Source of the DNA: SIG565 sp964607025
GTDB lineage: Bacteria > Bacillota > Clostridia > Oscillospirales > Acutalibacteraceae
Assembly: GCA_964607025.1 (NCBI GenBank)
Contig: CAZSIL010000003.1
Span: forward strand, 23,500 to 87,499
Reading direction: 5' to 3'
Length of the DNA stretch: 64,000 nt
Each line of letters opens with the position of its first letter. Positions within the stretch are counted from its first letter, which is position 1. A program made the position numbers and the translations under genes. The notes under the pieces are model-generated. The model was given only the letters and a program-made list of their open reading frames with translations. It was not told the origin of the DNA and searched no databases. Below, piece by piece: positions 6,762 through 15,587 of the stretch.

Positions 6762-8423
6762 ATGACAGTTAATGAAATGATGGCAGAACTTCTACTGCCC
6801 GATATTAAAAACACACCCGATTTTTATGAAAATATGTATCCTGAAAGGAAATTACCCGAAGGCGCGAGAGTTGTAAGAATTGCCCCATCGCCCACAGGGT
6901 ATCTCCATTTAGGTACTCTTTTTGCGGCGCTTGTAAACCGCATAACCGCTACAAGTACTGGCGGTATATTCTTCACGCGTATTGAGGATACCGATAAAAA
7001 GCGCGAAGTTGCAGGCGGTATTGAAGATATTATTGATGGGCTCGGCCGTTTCGGTATAACCATTGATGAGGGCTTTACCGCAGGAAATAAGCAAACGGGA
7101 AATTACGGTCCGTACAAGCAGAGTATGCGCGCAGAAATTTATCAGACCTACGTTAAGGAATTAATAAAACAAGGTCTTGCATATCCTTGTTTCTGTACTG
7201 CAGAAGAGTTGGAAGAAGTAAGAGCAAAGCAAGAACAAAACAAAATACGCACAGGTTATCACGGCGAATATGCGCGTCACCGAAATATAACCTATGAAGA
7301 AGCAAAGGCGTTGATAGATAATGGTAAGCCATACGTTATCCGCCTTAAATCCCCCGGGGACGAACAAAACCGCATTGTGTTTGAAGACGGCATTAAAGGA
7401 AAAATTGAAATGCCTGAAAATGATGAAGATTTTGTTCTGCTTAAATCTGACGGTATACCTACTTATCACTTTGCACACGCCATTGATGACCATTTGATGC
7501 ACACAACCCACGTGATAAGGGGGGACGAGTGGATATCATCGGTACCGAAACACATACAGTTGTTCCGTTTACTCGGTTTCAAACCACCGAAATTTGCCCA
7601 CGTTGCGCCCATTATGAAGCTTGATAACGGCGCAAAGCGCAAAATTTCCAAGCGTAAGGACCCCGAAGCCGCGGTAAAATTTTTCGCTGAGCAAGGGTAT
7701 GAAAGCGAAAATGTTATCGAATACCTTATGACAATAGCATCGTCAGATTTTGAAGACTGGCGCCGCGCCAACCCGACGGTTTCTTACAAAGACTTTAAAT
7801 TTAATCTTAAAAAGATGAGCGTTTCTGGGGCGCTTTATGATGAAAACAAGTTGCTTGACGTCAGCAAAAACCGAATAGCGCTATTAAAATCGGGCGAGGT
7901 TTACGAAAAACTCACTGCTTGGGCAAAAGAGTTTAACGAACCTTTTTATAATCGCTTAACTGCAAATCCCGAATACACAAAGAGCATTTTAGCTATAGAC
8001 CGCGACAATGCCCAGAAACCGCGTAAAGATTTAGCAAAATGGAACGAAGCGGAAGAATTTTACGCATATTTCTTTAATGATACGTTTGTTCCTTGCTACT
8101 GCTTACCCGAACATATCAATAAAGCAGACGCAGTTGCTTTCCTAACAGAATACATTAAAGCATACAGTGAAAAGGATGACCGGCAAGAGTGGTTTAATAA
8201 AATCAAACAAATCGCACCCACGTTAAATTTTGCCGCCGAAACGAAAGAATATAAGGCAAATCCCGATAATTATAAGGGCCACGCGGGTGACCTTAGCACC
8301 GTTCTTAGAATAGCCATAACGGGCAGGACCAACACGCCCGACCTTTGCAGTATTATGCAGGTATTAGGAAAAAAAGAATGCCTTAACAGAATAGAAAGCA
8401 CTATCAGAAATTTAGGGGTATAG
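6762..8423 (+). CDS. gltX: Glutamyl-tRNA synthetase
   Basis: Class I aminoacyl-tRNA synthetase charging tRNA-Glu. The HIGH-type motif is HLGT at 49-52 inside PSPTGYLHLGT; the KMSKS-type loop is KISKR at 294-298. At 553 aa it is longer than the usual 470-500, with about 35 extra N-terminal residues and an enlarged C-terminal anticodon-binding region. It is followed after 4 bp by glnS, so the two probably share a transcript. With a dedicated GlnRS present, this enzyme is likely discriminating (tRNA-Glu only), which is inference. Confidence 0.95.
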   Translation: MTVNEMMAELLLPDIKNTPDFYENMYPERKLPEGARVVRIAPSPTGYLHLGTLFAALVNRITATSTGGIFFTRIEDTDKKREVAGGIEDIIDGLGRFGITIDEGFTAGNKQTGNYGPYKQSMRAEIYQTYVKELIKQGLAYPCFCTAEELEEVRAKQEQNKIRTGYHGEYARHRNITYEEAKALIDNGKPYVIRLKSPGDEQNRIVFEDGIKGKIEMPENDEDFVLLKSDGIPTYHFAHAIDDHLMHTTHVIRGDEWISSVPKHIQLFRLLGFKPPKFAHVAPIMKLDNGAKRKISKRKDPEAAVKFFAEQGYESENVIEYLMTIASSDFEDWRRANPTVSYKDFKFNLKKMSVSGALYDENKLLDVSKNRIALLKSGEVYEKLTAWAKEFNEPFYNRLTANPEYTKSILAIDRDNAQKPRKDLAKWNEAEEFYAYFFNDTFVPCYCLPEHINKADAVAFLTEYIKAYSEKDDRQEWFNKIKQIAPTLNFAAETKEYKANPDNYKGHAGDLSTVLRIAITGRTNTPDLCSIMQVLGKKECLNRIESTIRNLGV

Positions 8424-8427
8424 AAAA

Positions 8428-10116
8428 ATGGAAGAGAAAAAAACAATTGACAATGAAAATACCATACAGTCCAATTTTATATGGGACTTTATCGATGAAG
8501 ATTTGGAAAACGGCGTATACAACTGTGTGCAAACACGTTTTCCGCCCGAGCCGAACGGCTATCTCCACATCGGTCATGCCAAGGCAATTTGCATAGATTT
8601 CGGCACCGCAAATAAATACGGCGGTAAATGTAATTTGCGCCTTGATGATACCAACCCCACAAAAGAAGACGTTGAGTATGTTGAAGCCATAAAAGAAGAT
8701 ATTGAATGGCTTGGTTTTAAATGGGATAACGTTTACTTTGCGTCGGACTATTTTGATTATATCTATGAGTGCGCACTCAAGCTTATTGATAAGGGACTTG
8801 CCTACGTTGATGAATCGAGCGCCGATGAAATTAAAGCGATGCGCGGTACACTGACCGATGCTGGTATTAACAGCCCCTATCGTGACCGCCCCGTAGCAGA
8901 AACCAAAGATTTATTCCGCCGTATGACCGCGGGTGAATTTGAAAACGGCGCTATGGTGCTACGCGCAAAAATCGATATGGCATCATCCAATATTAATATG
9001 CGTGACCCCGTTATTTACCGCATTATGAAAGCGCATCATCACAGAACGGGCGACAAATGGTGCGTATATCCAATGTACGACTTTGCGCATCCGTTATCTG
9101 ATGCTAAGGAGGGCGTAACACATTCACTTTGTTCGCTCGAATTTGAAAACCACCGTCCGCTTTACGACTGGTTTTTAAAGGTACTCGATATACCTACACC
9201 ACCCCGTCAGATTGAGTTTGCGCGTATGAACGTAAACTACACGCTAACCAGCAAAAGAAAGTGCTTAAAGCTCGTTAATGATAGTTTGGTTTCGGGTTGG
9301 GATGATCCGAGGATGGCCACCATTTGCGGTATGCGCCGCCGCGGTTATCCTGCTGCCGCTATCAGAGAATTTGTTAATAAAATCGGCGTTTCAAAGGCAT
9401 ACAGTGTTATCGACTACGCGCTTTTAGAATCTTGTGTTCGCGATTACTTAAATGCCGAAGCCGAGCGTGCTATGGCGGTTTTGCGTCCGCTTAAAGTTGT
9501 TATCGATAACTATCCCGAAGGCAAAACCGATGAAATTGCTGTAGATATTAACCCGAACAAACCCGAGCTTGGCAAAAAGACAGTTACTTTTTCTAAAGAG
9601 ATTTTCATTGAGCAGGATGACTTTATGTTAAATCCTCCCGGAAAATATTTCCGTTTATGTCCCGAAAAAGAAGTACGCTTAAAGGGTGCTTATTACATTA
9701 AGTATGCTTCTCACGAAACCGACGAAAACGGTAACATCACCGTTGTTCACGCAACTTACGACCCCGAATCCTTCGGTGGTGAGACTCCCGACGGCAGAAA
9801 GGTTAAGGGTACTTTGCACTGGGTGAACGCCAATAACTGTGCTGATGCTACAATTCGCCTTTATGATAGACTCTTTAATGTGGAAAACCCGTCGGACGAA
9901 GAAGGTGTAGAATCCTTTGCGGATAATCTTAACCCCGAATCACTTATAACTCTTGAAAACTGCAAAATCGATGCTGACCTTGCAAATGCGGCCGTGGGAG
10001 AAACCTTCCAGTTTATGCGACAGGGTTATTTCTGCCTTGATAAAGATTCCGCTGACGGAAAACTTATTTTCAACCGCACCGTAGCACTTAAAGATTCATT
10101 TTCTAAAAAGGTATAA
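8428..10116 (+). CDS. glnS: Glutaminyl-tRNA synthetase
   Basis: Charges tRNA-Gln directly. It is 562 aa, the normal GlnRS length. FPPEPNGYLHIGHAKAI carries HIGH at 47-50; the KMSKS-type loop is LTSKRK. DDTNPTKEDVEYVEAIKEDI and DPRMATICGMRRRGYP are GlnRS-specific blocks, and the two C-terminal beta-barrels are present. Most Firmicutes instead use GluRS with the GatCAB amidotransferase; GlnRS in some Clostridia is generally attributed to transfer. Placed 4 bp behind gltX. Confidence 0.97.
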   Translation: MEEKKTIDNENTIQSNFIWDFIDEDLENGVYNCVQTRFPPEPNGYLHIGHAKAICIDFGTANKYGGKCNLRLDDTNPTKEDVEYVEAIKEDIEWLGFKWDNVYFASDYFDYIYECALKLIDKGLAYVDESSADEIKAMRGTLTDAGINSPYRDRPVAETKDLFRRMTAGEFENGAMVLRAKIDMASSNINMRDPVIYRIMKAHHHRTGDKWCVYPMYDFAHPLSDAKEGVTHSLCSLEFENHRPLYDWFLKVLDIPTPPRQIEFARMNVNYTLTSKRKCLKLVNDSLVSGWDDPRMATICGMRRRGYPAAAIREFVNKIGVSKAYSVIDYALLESCVRDYLNAEAERAMAVLRPLKVVIDNYPEGKTDEIAVDINPNKPELGKKTVTFSKEIFIEQDDFMLNPPGKYFRLCPEKEVRLKGAYYIKYASHETDENGNITVVHATYDPESFGGETPDGRKVKGTLHWVNANNCADATIRLYDRLFNVENPSDEEGVESFADNLNPESLITLENCKIDADLANAAVGETFQFMRQGYFCLDKDSADGKLIFNRTVALKDSFSKKV

Positions 10117-10118
10117 TA

Positions 10119-10862
10119 ATGAAAGTAATTGATATTTACAAATTTTTAGATGAACTTTTCCCCTTTTCTTCGGCTTGTGAGTGGGATAATTCAGGGCTAC
10201 TGGTAGGCGACAAAAACGCCACCGTTACAAAGGTGATAATTGCGCTCGACTGTACCGATAGCGTTATGGATGATGCCGAAAAAACAGGGGCTGAGCTCAT
10301 TATCACCCATCACCCCGTTATTTTTCCCGAAATTAATTCGGTGTTGCAGGACAGCACCGTTCACCGCCTTGTAAGAAGCGGCATTTCGGTAATATCGGCG
10401 CATACTAACCTTGATAAAGCCAACCTTGGTGTTAATGACCGTCTTGCAAAGACACTTGGTCTTAAAAACATACAGTCGGTTTCGGCGTCGGACGGCTTTT
10501 CCTTACGCTGCGGCGAGTTGGAAGCAGCATTAAGTCCCGATAAATTTGCAAAATATGTTGGCGAAAGACTCGGCATTACGCCCCGTTACTGTGTGGGTAA
10601 AAGCAATATAAAACGCGTTGCCGTATGCGGCGGCAGCGGCGGAGACTTTTTGCGTGACGCCATAAATATGGGTGCTGACGCTTATGTTACTGCAGATATA
10701 AAACACCACGTATTTTTAGAAGCGGCGCATAATGGTATAACGCTTATTGACGGCGGCCATTTTGCCACCGAAGATACAGTTATAGAGCCGCTTAAAGATT
10801 TATTAGCGGCAAAATTTTCCGAAATTAATTTTGTGACAAATCATTTTTCAGTTATAAGGTGA
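10119..10862 (+). CDS. Nif3-like dinuclear metal-centre protein
   Basis: 247 aa member of the YqfO/YbgI/NIF3 family (annotated in databases as GTP cyclohydrolase 1 type 2/NIF3 family). The family forms toroidal hexamers; the physiological reaction is uncertain. Visible metal-ligand motifs are ITHHPVIF (near 66), SAHTNLD (near 95) and GGHFATE near the C-terminus. It lacks the middle PII-like insertion of longer homologues. It follows glnS by 2 bp and overlaps the transporter frame at its stop. Confidence 0.92.
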   Translation: MKVIDIYKFLDELFPFSSACEWDNSGLLVGDKNATVTKVIIALDCTDSVMDDAEKTGAELIITHHPVIFPEINSVLQDSTVHRLVRSGISVISAHTNLDKANLGVNDRLAKTLGLKNIQSVSASDGFSLRCGELEAALSPDKFAKYVGERLGITPRYCVGKSNIKRVAVCGGSGGDFLRDAINMGADAYVTADIKHHVFLEAAHNGITLIDGGHFATEDTVIEPLKDLLAAKFSEINFVTNHFSVIR

Positions 10863-10867
10863 CTTTT

Positions 10868-11794
10868 ATGTTAGATAATCTTTTAACTGTGGCTATTCAG
10901 GTTTTAATTCTTTTTATACTCATATTTGTAGGTTACGTTTTAGGTAAAGGTAAGCTACTGAACGAAAATGCCATAGGCGGTATTACAAACCTGATACTCT
11001 ATGTTGCAACCCCTGCCGCAGTTTTACAGTCCTTCACAAGTGAAGTAAAGACTCCCGAAAAAACAAGAAATCTCATTTTGCTTTTTATTGGCTCGGTGCT
11101 GATACACGTTGTGGCAGGTCTTATAGCGAAACTTATTATCCGCAATAAAGATATTGATAAAAAACGCATTATGCAGTTTTTGGTTATATTTTCCAACTGC
11201 GGATATATGTCTTTCCCACTACAAAAAGCAATTTTAGGCGATATAGGTGTATTTTACGGCGCGATGTACGTTGCAGTTTTCAACATAATTCTATGGACCT
11301 ATGGTGCGTATCTTATGAGCGGAGATAAAAAAAGCATCGAACCTAAAAGGGTGCTTTTGCATCCCACCGTTTTAGCCGTTATTTTATCGGTTATACTTTA
11401 TGCCGCCAATATAAAACTACCGTCTTTTCTATCGGGTGCGGTAACCCACCTAGGCAATCTTAATACACCGCTGCCAATGATAGTTATCGGCTACAACCTA
11501 TCAACCTTTGGTATTTTTAAAATATTTACCGATAAACACATTTACCTGCCGTCTTTTTTACGGCTTATTGCAGTGCCCACCGTTTCCTTTGCGGTTTTGT
11601 GGGCGCTTGGCATTACGGGTATACCGCTTATCGCCTGTACTGTGGCGGCAAGCGCACCGGGGGCCGCAGTATCGGTTATGTTTGCCAATAAATTCGGCGG
11701 CGACGCCGCGCTCGGTTCCAAAATAGTTTCAGTCACCACCCTATTATCGATTATAACAATGCCTGTATTTGTGGCACTCGCGCAAACAATATAG
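10868..11794 (+). CDS. AEC family transporter (auxin efflux carrier type)
   Basis: Inner-membrane permease of about 308 aa with roughly ten hydrophobic helices in the 5+5 arrangement of the AEC family; substrates are usually small carboxylates or are unknown. The start is the ATG at 10868: AAGGTG (overlapping the Nif3 stop) stands 6 bases before it, while the GTG at 10859 lies inside that site. ITNLILYVATPAAVLQSF and the PGAAVSVMFANKFGGDAALG segment match the family. Confidence 0.88.
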   Translation: MLDNLLTVAIQVLILFILIFVGYVLGKGKLLNENAIGGITNLILYVATPAAVLQSFTSEVKTPEKTRNLILLFIGSVLIHVVAGLIAKLIIRNKDIDKKRIMQFLVIFSNCGYMSFPLQKAILGDIGVFYGAMYVAVFNIILWTYGAYLMSGDKKSIEPKRVLLHPTVLAVILSVILYAANIKLPSFLSGAVTHLGNLNTPLPMIVIGYNLSTFGIFKIFTDKHIYLPSFLRLIAVPTVSFAVLWALGITGIPLIACTVAASAPGAAVSVMFANKFGGDAALGSKIVSVTTLLSIITMPVFVALAQTI

Positions 11795-11798
11795 TTTT

Positions 11799-11828
11799 AA
11801 AGCAGAAAACCGATGGTTTTCTGCTTTT
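11799..11828 (+). terminator. Terminator after the AEC transporter
   Basis: AAAGCAGAAAACC pairs with GGTTTTCTGCTTT around GAT and ends in T's. Confidence 0.8.
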
Positions 11829-11839
11829 ATTGTATAACG

Positions 11840-11872
11840 AAAAGGTCGTATGCAAAATGCATACGACCTTTT
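11840..11872. terminator. Bidirectional terminator between the transporter and serS
   Basis: 14-bp stem AAAAGGTCGTATGC/GCATACGACCTTTT with T-runs on both strands, touching the serS stop. Confidence 0.85.
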
Positions 11873-11873
11873 A

Positions 11874-13169
11874 TTACTTAGATTTAATTTCTGTTTTACC
11901 GCCCATATATCCCTGTAACGCCTTCGGGATTTTGAGCGTATAGGTTTCGCCATCAAATGTAAGGTTGTTTTCGAGTAAAGCAATGAGCATTCTCGGCGGT
12001 GCTACAACTGTGTTGTTGAGTGTGTGAGCCAAATACTTGTTGCCGTCTTCCCCTTTAACGCGGATACCGAGGCGGCGCGCCTGAGCGTCCCCTAAATTTG
12101 AGCAGGAGCAAACTTCAAAGTATTTTTGCTGCTTTGGTGACCACGCTTCAATGTCATAGGACTTAACCTTTAAATCAGCCAAATCACCTGAGCAACACTC
12201 AAGGGTACGAACGGGGATATCCATGCTTCTGAAAAGTTCAACCGAGTAGCTCCACATTTTATTAAACCAATCCATACTCTCTTCGGGCTTACAAATAACT
12301 ATCATTTCCTGTTTTTCGAACTGATGTATACGGTAGATACCGCGCTCCTCAATACCGTGAGCGCCCTTTTCTTTACGGAAACAAGGCGAATAACTTGTAA
12401 GAGTTAGCGGTAATGATGACTCAGGTGTGATGGTATCGATAAACTTACCTATCATTGAGTGCTCACTCGTACCTATAAGATACAGGTCCTCCCCTTCAAT
12501 TTTGTACATCATAGCGTCCATTTCTTCAAAACTCATAACACCTGTAACAACGTTTGAACGGATCATAAAGGGTGGGATGCAATAAGTAAAGCCCTTATCT
12601 ATCATAAAGTCACGCGCGTAGGAAAGTACCGCACTGTGAAGACGGGCAATATCACCCATAAGATAATAGAAGCCCTCACCCGCAACACGACCTGCCGCTT
12701 CCTTATCAATACCGTTAAACAACGCCATAATATCGGTGTGATACGGAATTTCAAAGGTCGGCACGGTTTTTTCACCGTACTGCGTTACCTCAACATTATC
12801 TTCATCGTTTTTACCAATCGGTACCGAAGCATCGATAATGTTGGGTATTTTCATCATAACTTCTTTCAGCTTTGATTCAAGTTCAGTTTCGATTTCTTCA
12901 AGTTCCTTTAAACGATCGGCTTGGCGGCTTACAAGCGTTTTCATTTCCATCGCTTCTTCGCGTTTACCCTGTGCCATCAAAACACCGATTTGTTTGCTTA
13001 TCTTATTACGGTTTGCGCGAAGTTCGTTGGCTTCGTTATTCGCGGCACGTTTTTTGCCATCAAGCTCTATCGCTTCATCAACGAGCGGTAATTTTGCATC
13101 CTTGAATTTCTTTTTGATATTTTCTTTTACGATTTCGGGATTCTCCCTGACAAATTTGATATCTAACAC
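11874..13169 (-). CDS. serS: Seryl-tRNA synthetase
   Basis: Class II synthetase charging tRNA-Ser and tRNA-Sec. About 431 aa. The N-terminal coiled-coil arm spans roughly 30-100; motif 2 is FRKEKGAHGIEERGIYRIHQ; motif 3 is near the end with the EVCSCSNLGDAQARR serine-site block. I place the start at a GTG at 13169, because GGGGGA is 6 bases before it and the family starts MLDIKFVRENPE; an upstream ATG would add 10 unrelated residues. No T-box leader was seen. Confidence 0.97.
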   Translation of the reverse strand: MLDIKFVRENPEIVKENIKKKFKDAKLPLVDEAIELDGKKRAANNEANELRANRNKISKQIGVLMAQGKREEAMEMKTLVSRQADRLKELEEIETELESKLKEVMMKIPNIIDASVPIGKNDEDNVEVTQYGEKTVPTFEIPYHTDIMALFNGIDKEAAGRVAGEGFYYLMGDIARLHSAVLSYARDFMIDKGFTYCIPPFMIRSNVVTGVMSFEEMDAMMYKIEGEDLYLIGTSEHSMIGKFIDTITPESSLPLTLTSYSPCFRKEKGAHGIEERGIYRIHQFEKQEMIVICKPEESMDWFNKMWSYSVELFRSMDIPVRTLECCSGDLADLKVKSYDIEAWSPKQQKYFEVCSCSNLGDAQARRLGIRVKGEDGNKYLAHTLNNTVVAPPRMLIALLENNLTFDGETYTLKIPKALQGYMGGKTEIKSK

Positions 13170-13202
13170 AAAAATTCCCCCATAGGTATTTGTTATCAAT
13201 TT

Positions 13203-13231
13203 ATTTTAACACAACTTCTCCGCTTAATCAA
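13203..13231 (-). promoter_or_regulatory. serS promoter
   Basis: Minus-strand -35 TTGATT (13226-13231), 17-bp spacer, -10 TAAAAT (13203-13208). It gives a short leader of about 30 nt. Confidence 0.7.
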
Positions 13232-13270
13232 GAAAAATAAACCTTTTTTGCCAGTATATGTAACAATTAA

Positions 13271-13308
13271 ATTATAAAAAGCACTTGATAACAAGTGCTT
13301 TTTATAAT
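13271..13308 (-). terminator. Terminator after the PepSY lipoprotein gene
   Basis: Stem ATTATAAAAAGCACTTG/CAAGTGCTTTTTATAAT with a 4-base loop, touching the stop codon. Confidence 0.8.
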
Positions 13309-13715
13309 TAATCATCCCGCTCGGATTTGTAATTAACTATTCCTCCTGTTTCGGCATTAATGTCATAAGAATAATCCGTATTGCCGGATTCAAAATCTAT
13401 TTCCCAAACCGTAACGCCCTTTTCCCTATCAAGCTCAGCATCAATATCACGTACACTTTCTTTTTTTAAACCCGCGTGATTTAAAGCTATTTCTATCGCT
13501 TTATCCTTTGATATTTTTGTATCGCCAGTAATATTCGACTGATTATTATCTGACGGTGCTACGTAATAGGGAGATGGTTCAGATGGAGCAACATCACTAG
13601 ATACCGAAGAAGACGTTCCATTTTGGTTGTTATCATCTACCTTTTCATTAGTAGCACAAGCGGGAAGTGTTGCTAATAAAATAAGCGTAAATAGAAATAA
13701 TGATAATTTTTTCAT
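13308..13715 (-). CDS. PepSY-domain lipoprotein
   Basis: 135 aa exported protein. Signal peptide MKKLSLFLFTLILLATLPAC with the lipobox at LPAC (lipidated Cys20). A low-complexity Ser/Asn/Pro linker (about 22-65) follows, then one PepSY domain (66-135): KISKDKAIEIALNHAGL, VTVWEIDFES, YSYDINAETGGIV. PepSY domains are proposed to inhibit or bind peptidases or act in the envelope; no specific partner is visible. It is monocistronic between serS and rubrerythrin. Confidence 0.85.
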   Translation of the reverse strand: MKKLSLFLFTLILLATLPACATNEKVDDNNQNGTSSSVSSDVAPSEPSPYYVAPSDNNQSNITGDTKISKDKAIEIALNHAGLKKESVRDIDAELDREKGVTVWEIDFESGNTDYSYDINAETGGIVNYKSERDD

Positions 13716-13760
13716 TTGTTTCCCTCCTGTACTATTATGTGTAATTTTTTTGTTTTAATC

Positions 13761-13786
13761 AAAAAGGAGACCTTACGGTCTCCTTT
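13761..13786 (-). terminator. Terminator of the perR-rbr operon
   Basis: AAAGGAGACC/GGTCTCCTTT with a 4-base loop and following T's on the minus strand. Confidence 0.85.
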
Positions 13787-13793
13787 AAATTTT

Positions 13794-14336
13794 TTACTTA
13801 AAATAACGATTCAGAAGACCCTCAAATGCCTTGCCATGTCTCGCTTCATCGCGCGCCATTTCATGCACAGTATCGTGGATAGCATCGAGTCCTAATTCCT
13901 TTGCGAGTTTTGCAAGTTCGAATTTACCCATTGTTGCGCCGTTTTCAGCGTCTACACGCATCTCTAAATTTTTCTTTGTAGAATCGGTTACAACTTCACC
14001 CAAAAGCTCTGCAAATTTAGCGGCATGTTCTGCCTCTTCGTAAGCGGCTTTTTCCCAGTAAAGACCAATTTCGGGATAGCCCTCTCTGTGAGCCACACGA
14101 GCCATAGCGAGATACATACCAACCTCGGTGCATTCGCCCTGGAAGTTTTCGCGAAGACCGTCGATAACCCTCTCGTCAACACCCTGAGCCACACCGAGCA
14201 CGTGCTCTGCAGCCCACTCCATTTTACCTTGTACTTCATTGAACTTTGAAGCGGGAACGTGGCAAATCGGGCACTCATTTGGAGCCGAATCGCCTTCGTG
14301 GACATATCCGCAAACTGAACATACAAACTTTTTCAT
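13794..14336 (-). CDS. Rubrerythrin with N-terminal rubredoxin domain
   Basis: Peroxide-reducing diiron protein of anaerobes. About 180 aa from an ATG at 14336 (GAGGTG 8 bases before); the ATG five codons upstream lacks a ribosome site. The rubredoxin domain comes first, with CSVCGYVH and CPICH supplying four Cys. The ferritin-like domain has ExxH iron ligands in EEAEHAAKF and DEARHGKAF. This rubredoxin-first order is the reverse rubrerythrin layout of Clostridia. It is 24 bp behind a PerR-like gene, which points to peroxide control of the pair. Confidence 0.95.
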   Translation of the reverse strand: MKKFVCSVCGYVHEGDSAPNECPICHVPASKFNEVQGKMEWAAEHVLGVAQGVDERVIDGLRENFQGECTEVGMYLAMARVAHREGYPEIGLYWEKAAYEEAEHAAKFAELLGEVVTDSTKKNLEMRVDAENGATMGKFELAKLAKELGLDAIHDTVHEMARDEARHGKAFEGLLNRYFK

Positions 14337-14360
14337 AAATCTACACCTCATTATAAAATT

Positions 14361-14747
14361 TTAATTTTTATTTAAACTACGACAAGCTCGGCACTTACCT
14401 TCAAATAATCTTTTTTCGGTAGAAACCTCACAGTCGAGCGTTTTTTCTATATAATCCTTTATACTGTTATCCGGTGATGTGCAATCAAATATCTTACCGC
14501 AAGATAAGCATCGAAAATGTATATGGTCTGATATATCTGCATCAAAATGCTGATAGCCGTCACCCACCGGTATCTCAGCTATTATGCCTTCACGTGCTAA
14601 TTCTGTCAAATTACGATATACCGTACCAAGACTGATATTTGGTATTTTTTGCCTTGCCCTCTCATAAATCCAATTTACTGTTGGGTGAGTGGTAGTGCTG
14701 TTTAATACCTCAAGTATCACCTCGCGGCGTTTAGAGTAGTTTTTCAT
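14361..14747 (-). CDS. perR: Fur-family peroxide regulator (PerR-like)
   Basis: Metal-dependent repressor, about 129 aa. The winged helix includes the ISLGTVYRNLTEL recognition region. Metal-site residues expected for PerR can be followed: His in HPTV, Asp in HFDADISD, and His-x-His in DHIHF. The structural zinc site is CLSC and CRAC. The start is the ATG at 14747 with GAGGTGA just upstream. Linkage to rubrerythrin and a Fur-type palindrome at its own start site support an autoregulated peroxide-response operon. Fur or Zur cannot be fully excluded. Confidence 0.85.
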   Translation of the reverse strand: MKNYSKRREVILEVLNSTTTHPTVNWIYERARQKIPNISLGTVYRNLTELAREGIIAEIPVGDGYQHFDADISDHIHFRCLSCGKIFDCTSPDNSIKDYIEKTLDCEVSTEKRLFEGKCRACRSLNKN

Positions 14748-14764
14748 AGTCACCTCTTAAAAAC

Positions 14765-14811
14765 AGTAATGATTACTACTTTTATTATAACTAATATTTT
14801 TTATTTGTCAA
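14765..14811 (-). promoter_or_regulatory. perR promoter and Fur-family operator
   Basis: Minus-strand -35 TTGACA (14806-14811), 16-bp spacer, -10 TATAAT (14784-14789). A perfect 6-1-6 palindrome AGTAATGATTACT at 14765-14777 covers the expected start site. Its core resembles the 7-1-7 boxes of Fur-family proteins; the GTAAT half-sites are nearer to Zur-type than to classical PerR boxes. Confidence 0.75.
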
Positions 14812-14825
14812 GTGTTTTTTTAATA

Positions 14826-14854
14826 TTGACAAAAAAATTTTTTTAGTTCATAAT
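14826..14854 (+). promoter_or_regulatory. rex promoter
   Basis: -35 TTGACA (14826-14831), 17-bp spacer, -10 CATAAT (14849-14854). No Rex box (TTGTGA-N6-TCACAA type) was found here. Confidence 0.65.
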
Positions 14855-14864
14855 ATGATGGTAT

Positions 14865-14903
14865 GGCAACAAGAATAATCCGAACTCGATTGTTCTTGTT
14901 ACC
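14865..14903 (+). promoter_or_regulatory. Inverted repeat in the rex leader
   Basis: Two 15-base arms (14865-14879 and 14889-14903) pair with one mismatch and one G-U around CCGAACTCG. No T-run follows, so it is not a terminator. It ends about 20 bases before the rex ATG and could be an operator or an mRNA-stabilising hairpin. Confidence 0.6.
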
Positions 14904-14924
14904 CTATAGAAAGAAGGAAACCTT

Positions 14925-15554
14925 ATGAATAAAAAAGGTATATCAAATTACGTTATTAAACGCCTTCCCCGATATTACAGGTTTTTATGTGATTTGTCGG
15001 CGGCAGGAATTAAAAGAATATCATCGGGTGAATTGGCACGAAAAATGGGAGTTACTGCGAGTCAGATAAGACAAGACCTTAACTGCTTTGGCGGATTCGG
15101 TCAGCAGGGATACGGATACAATACCGATTTGCTTCGCGAAGAGATCGGCGCTATTTTAGGCATTGATACACCGAAAAAAATCGTACTTATAGGCATGGGA
15201 AATTTAGGTCGCGCCGTAACATTGCATCTAAATTTTGAAGAAAAGGGTTTTAAACTTATCGGTATTTTTGATAAAAAGGAATCGTTAATAGGCAACGTTG
15301 TTCGCAATATTCCCGTTCGAAATATTGCGTCCCTTGATGATTTTTGCAGGGAAAACAAACCCGAAGCCGCAATACTTTGCATACCAAAAGAAGCCGTACC
15401 GCAGGTTGCCGAGCATCTAATAAAATTAGGTGTAAAAGGATTTCTTAACTTCAGCCACTATGATTTATCGGTAAAATTTGAAGGCATACAGGTTGAAAAC
15501 GTTCATTTTGGCGACAGTTTGATGACGTTATCTTACAATTTAAAGAATAATTAA
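14925..15554 (+). CDS. rex: Redox-sensing transcriptional repressor Rex
   Basis: NADH/NAD+-responsive repressor of fermentation genes; 209 aa, normal length. The N-terminal winged helix (about 1-80) contains the recognition segment GVTASQIRQDLNCFGGFG. The Rossmann domain has GMGNLGRAV (GxGxxG) and IGIFD before the acidic adenosine-binding region. A C-terminal helix supports domain swapping. AGAAGG precedes the ATG. The next gene follows by 33 bp. Confidence 0.97.
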   Translation: MNKKGISNYVIKRLPRYYRFLCDLSAAGIKRISSGELARKMGVTASQIRQDLNCFGGFGQQGYGYNTDLLREEIGAILGIDTPKKIVLIGMGNLGRAVTLHLNFEEKGFKLIGIFDKKESLIGNVVRNIPVRNIASLDDFCRENKPEAAILCIPKEAVPQVAEHLIKLGVKGFLNFSHYDLSVKFEGIQVENVHFGDSLMTLSYNLKNN

Positions 15555-15587
15555 ACCTAATATACATAAAATAAGTGCGGTGATTTA

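Noticed and set aside
10859..10867. GTG start for the AEC transporter
   Set aside because: It lies inside the ribosome site of the ATG at 10868.
14826..14924. Rex autoregulatory operator
   Set aside because: No TTGTGA-N6-TCACAA-like site was found; the palindrome there has a different sequence.
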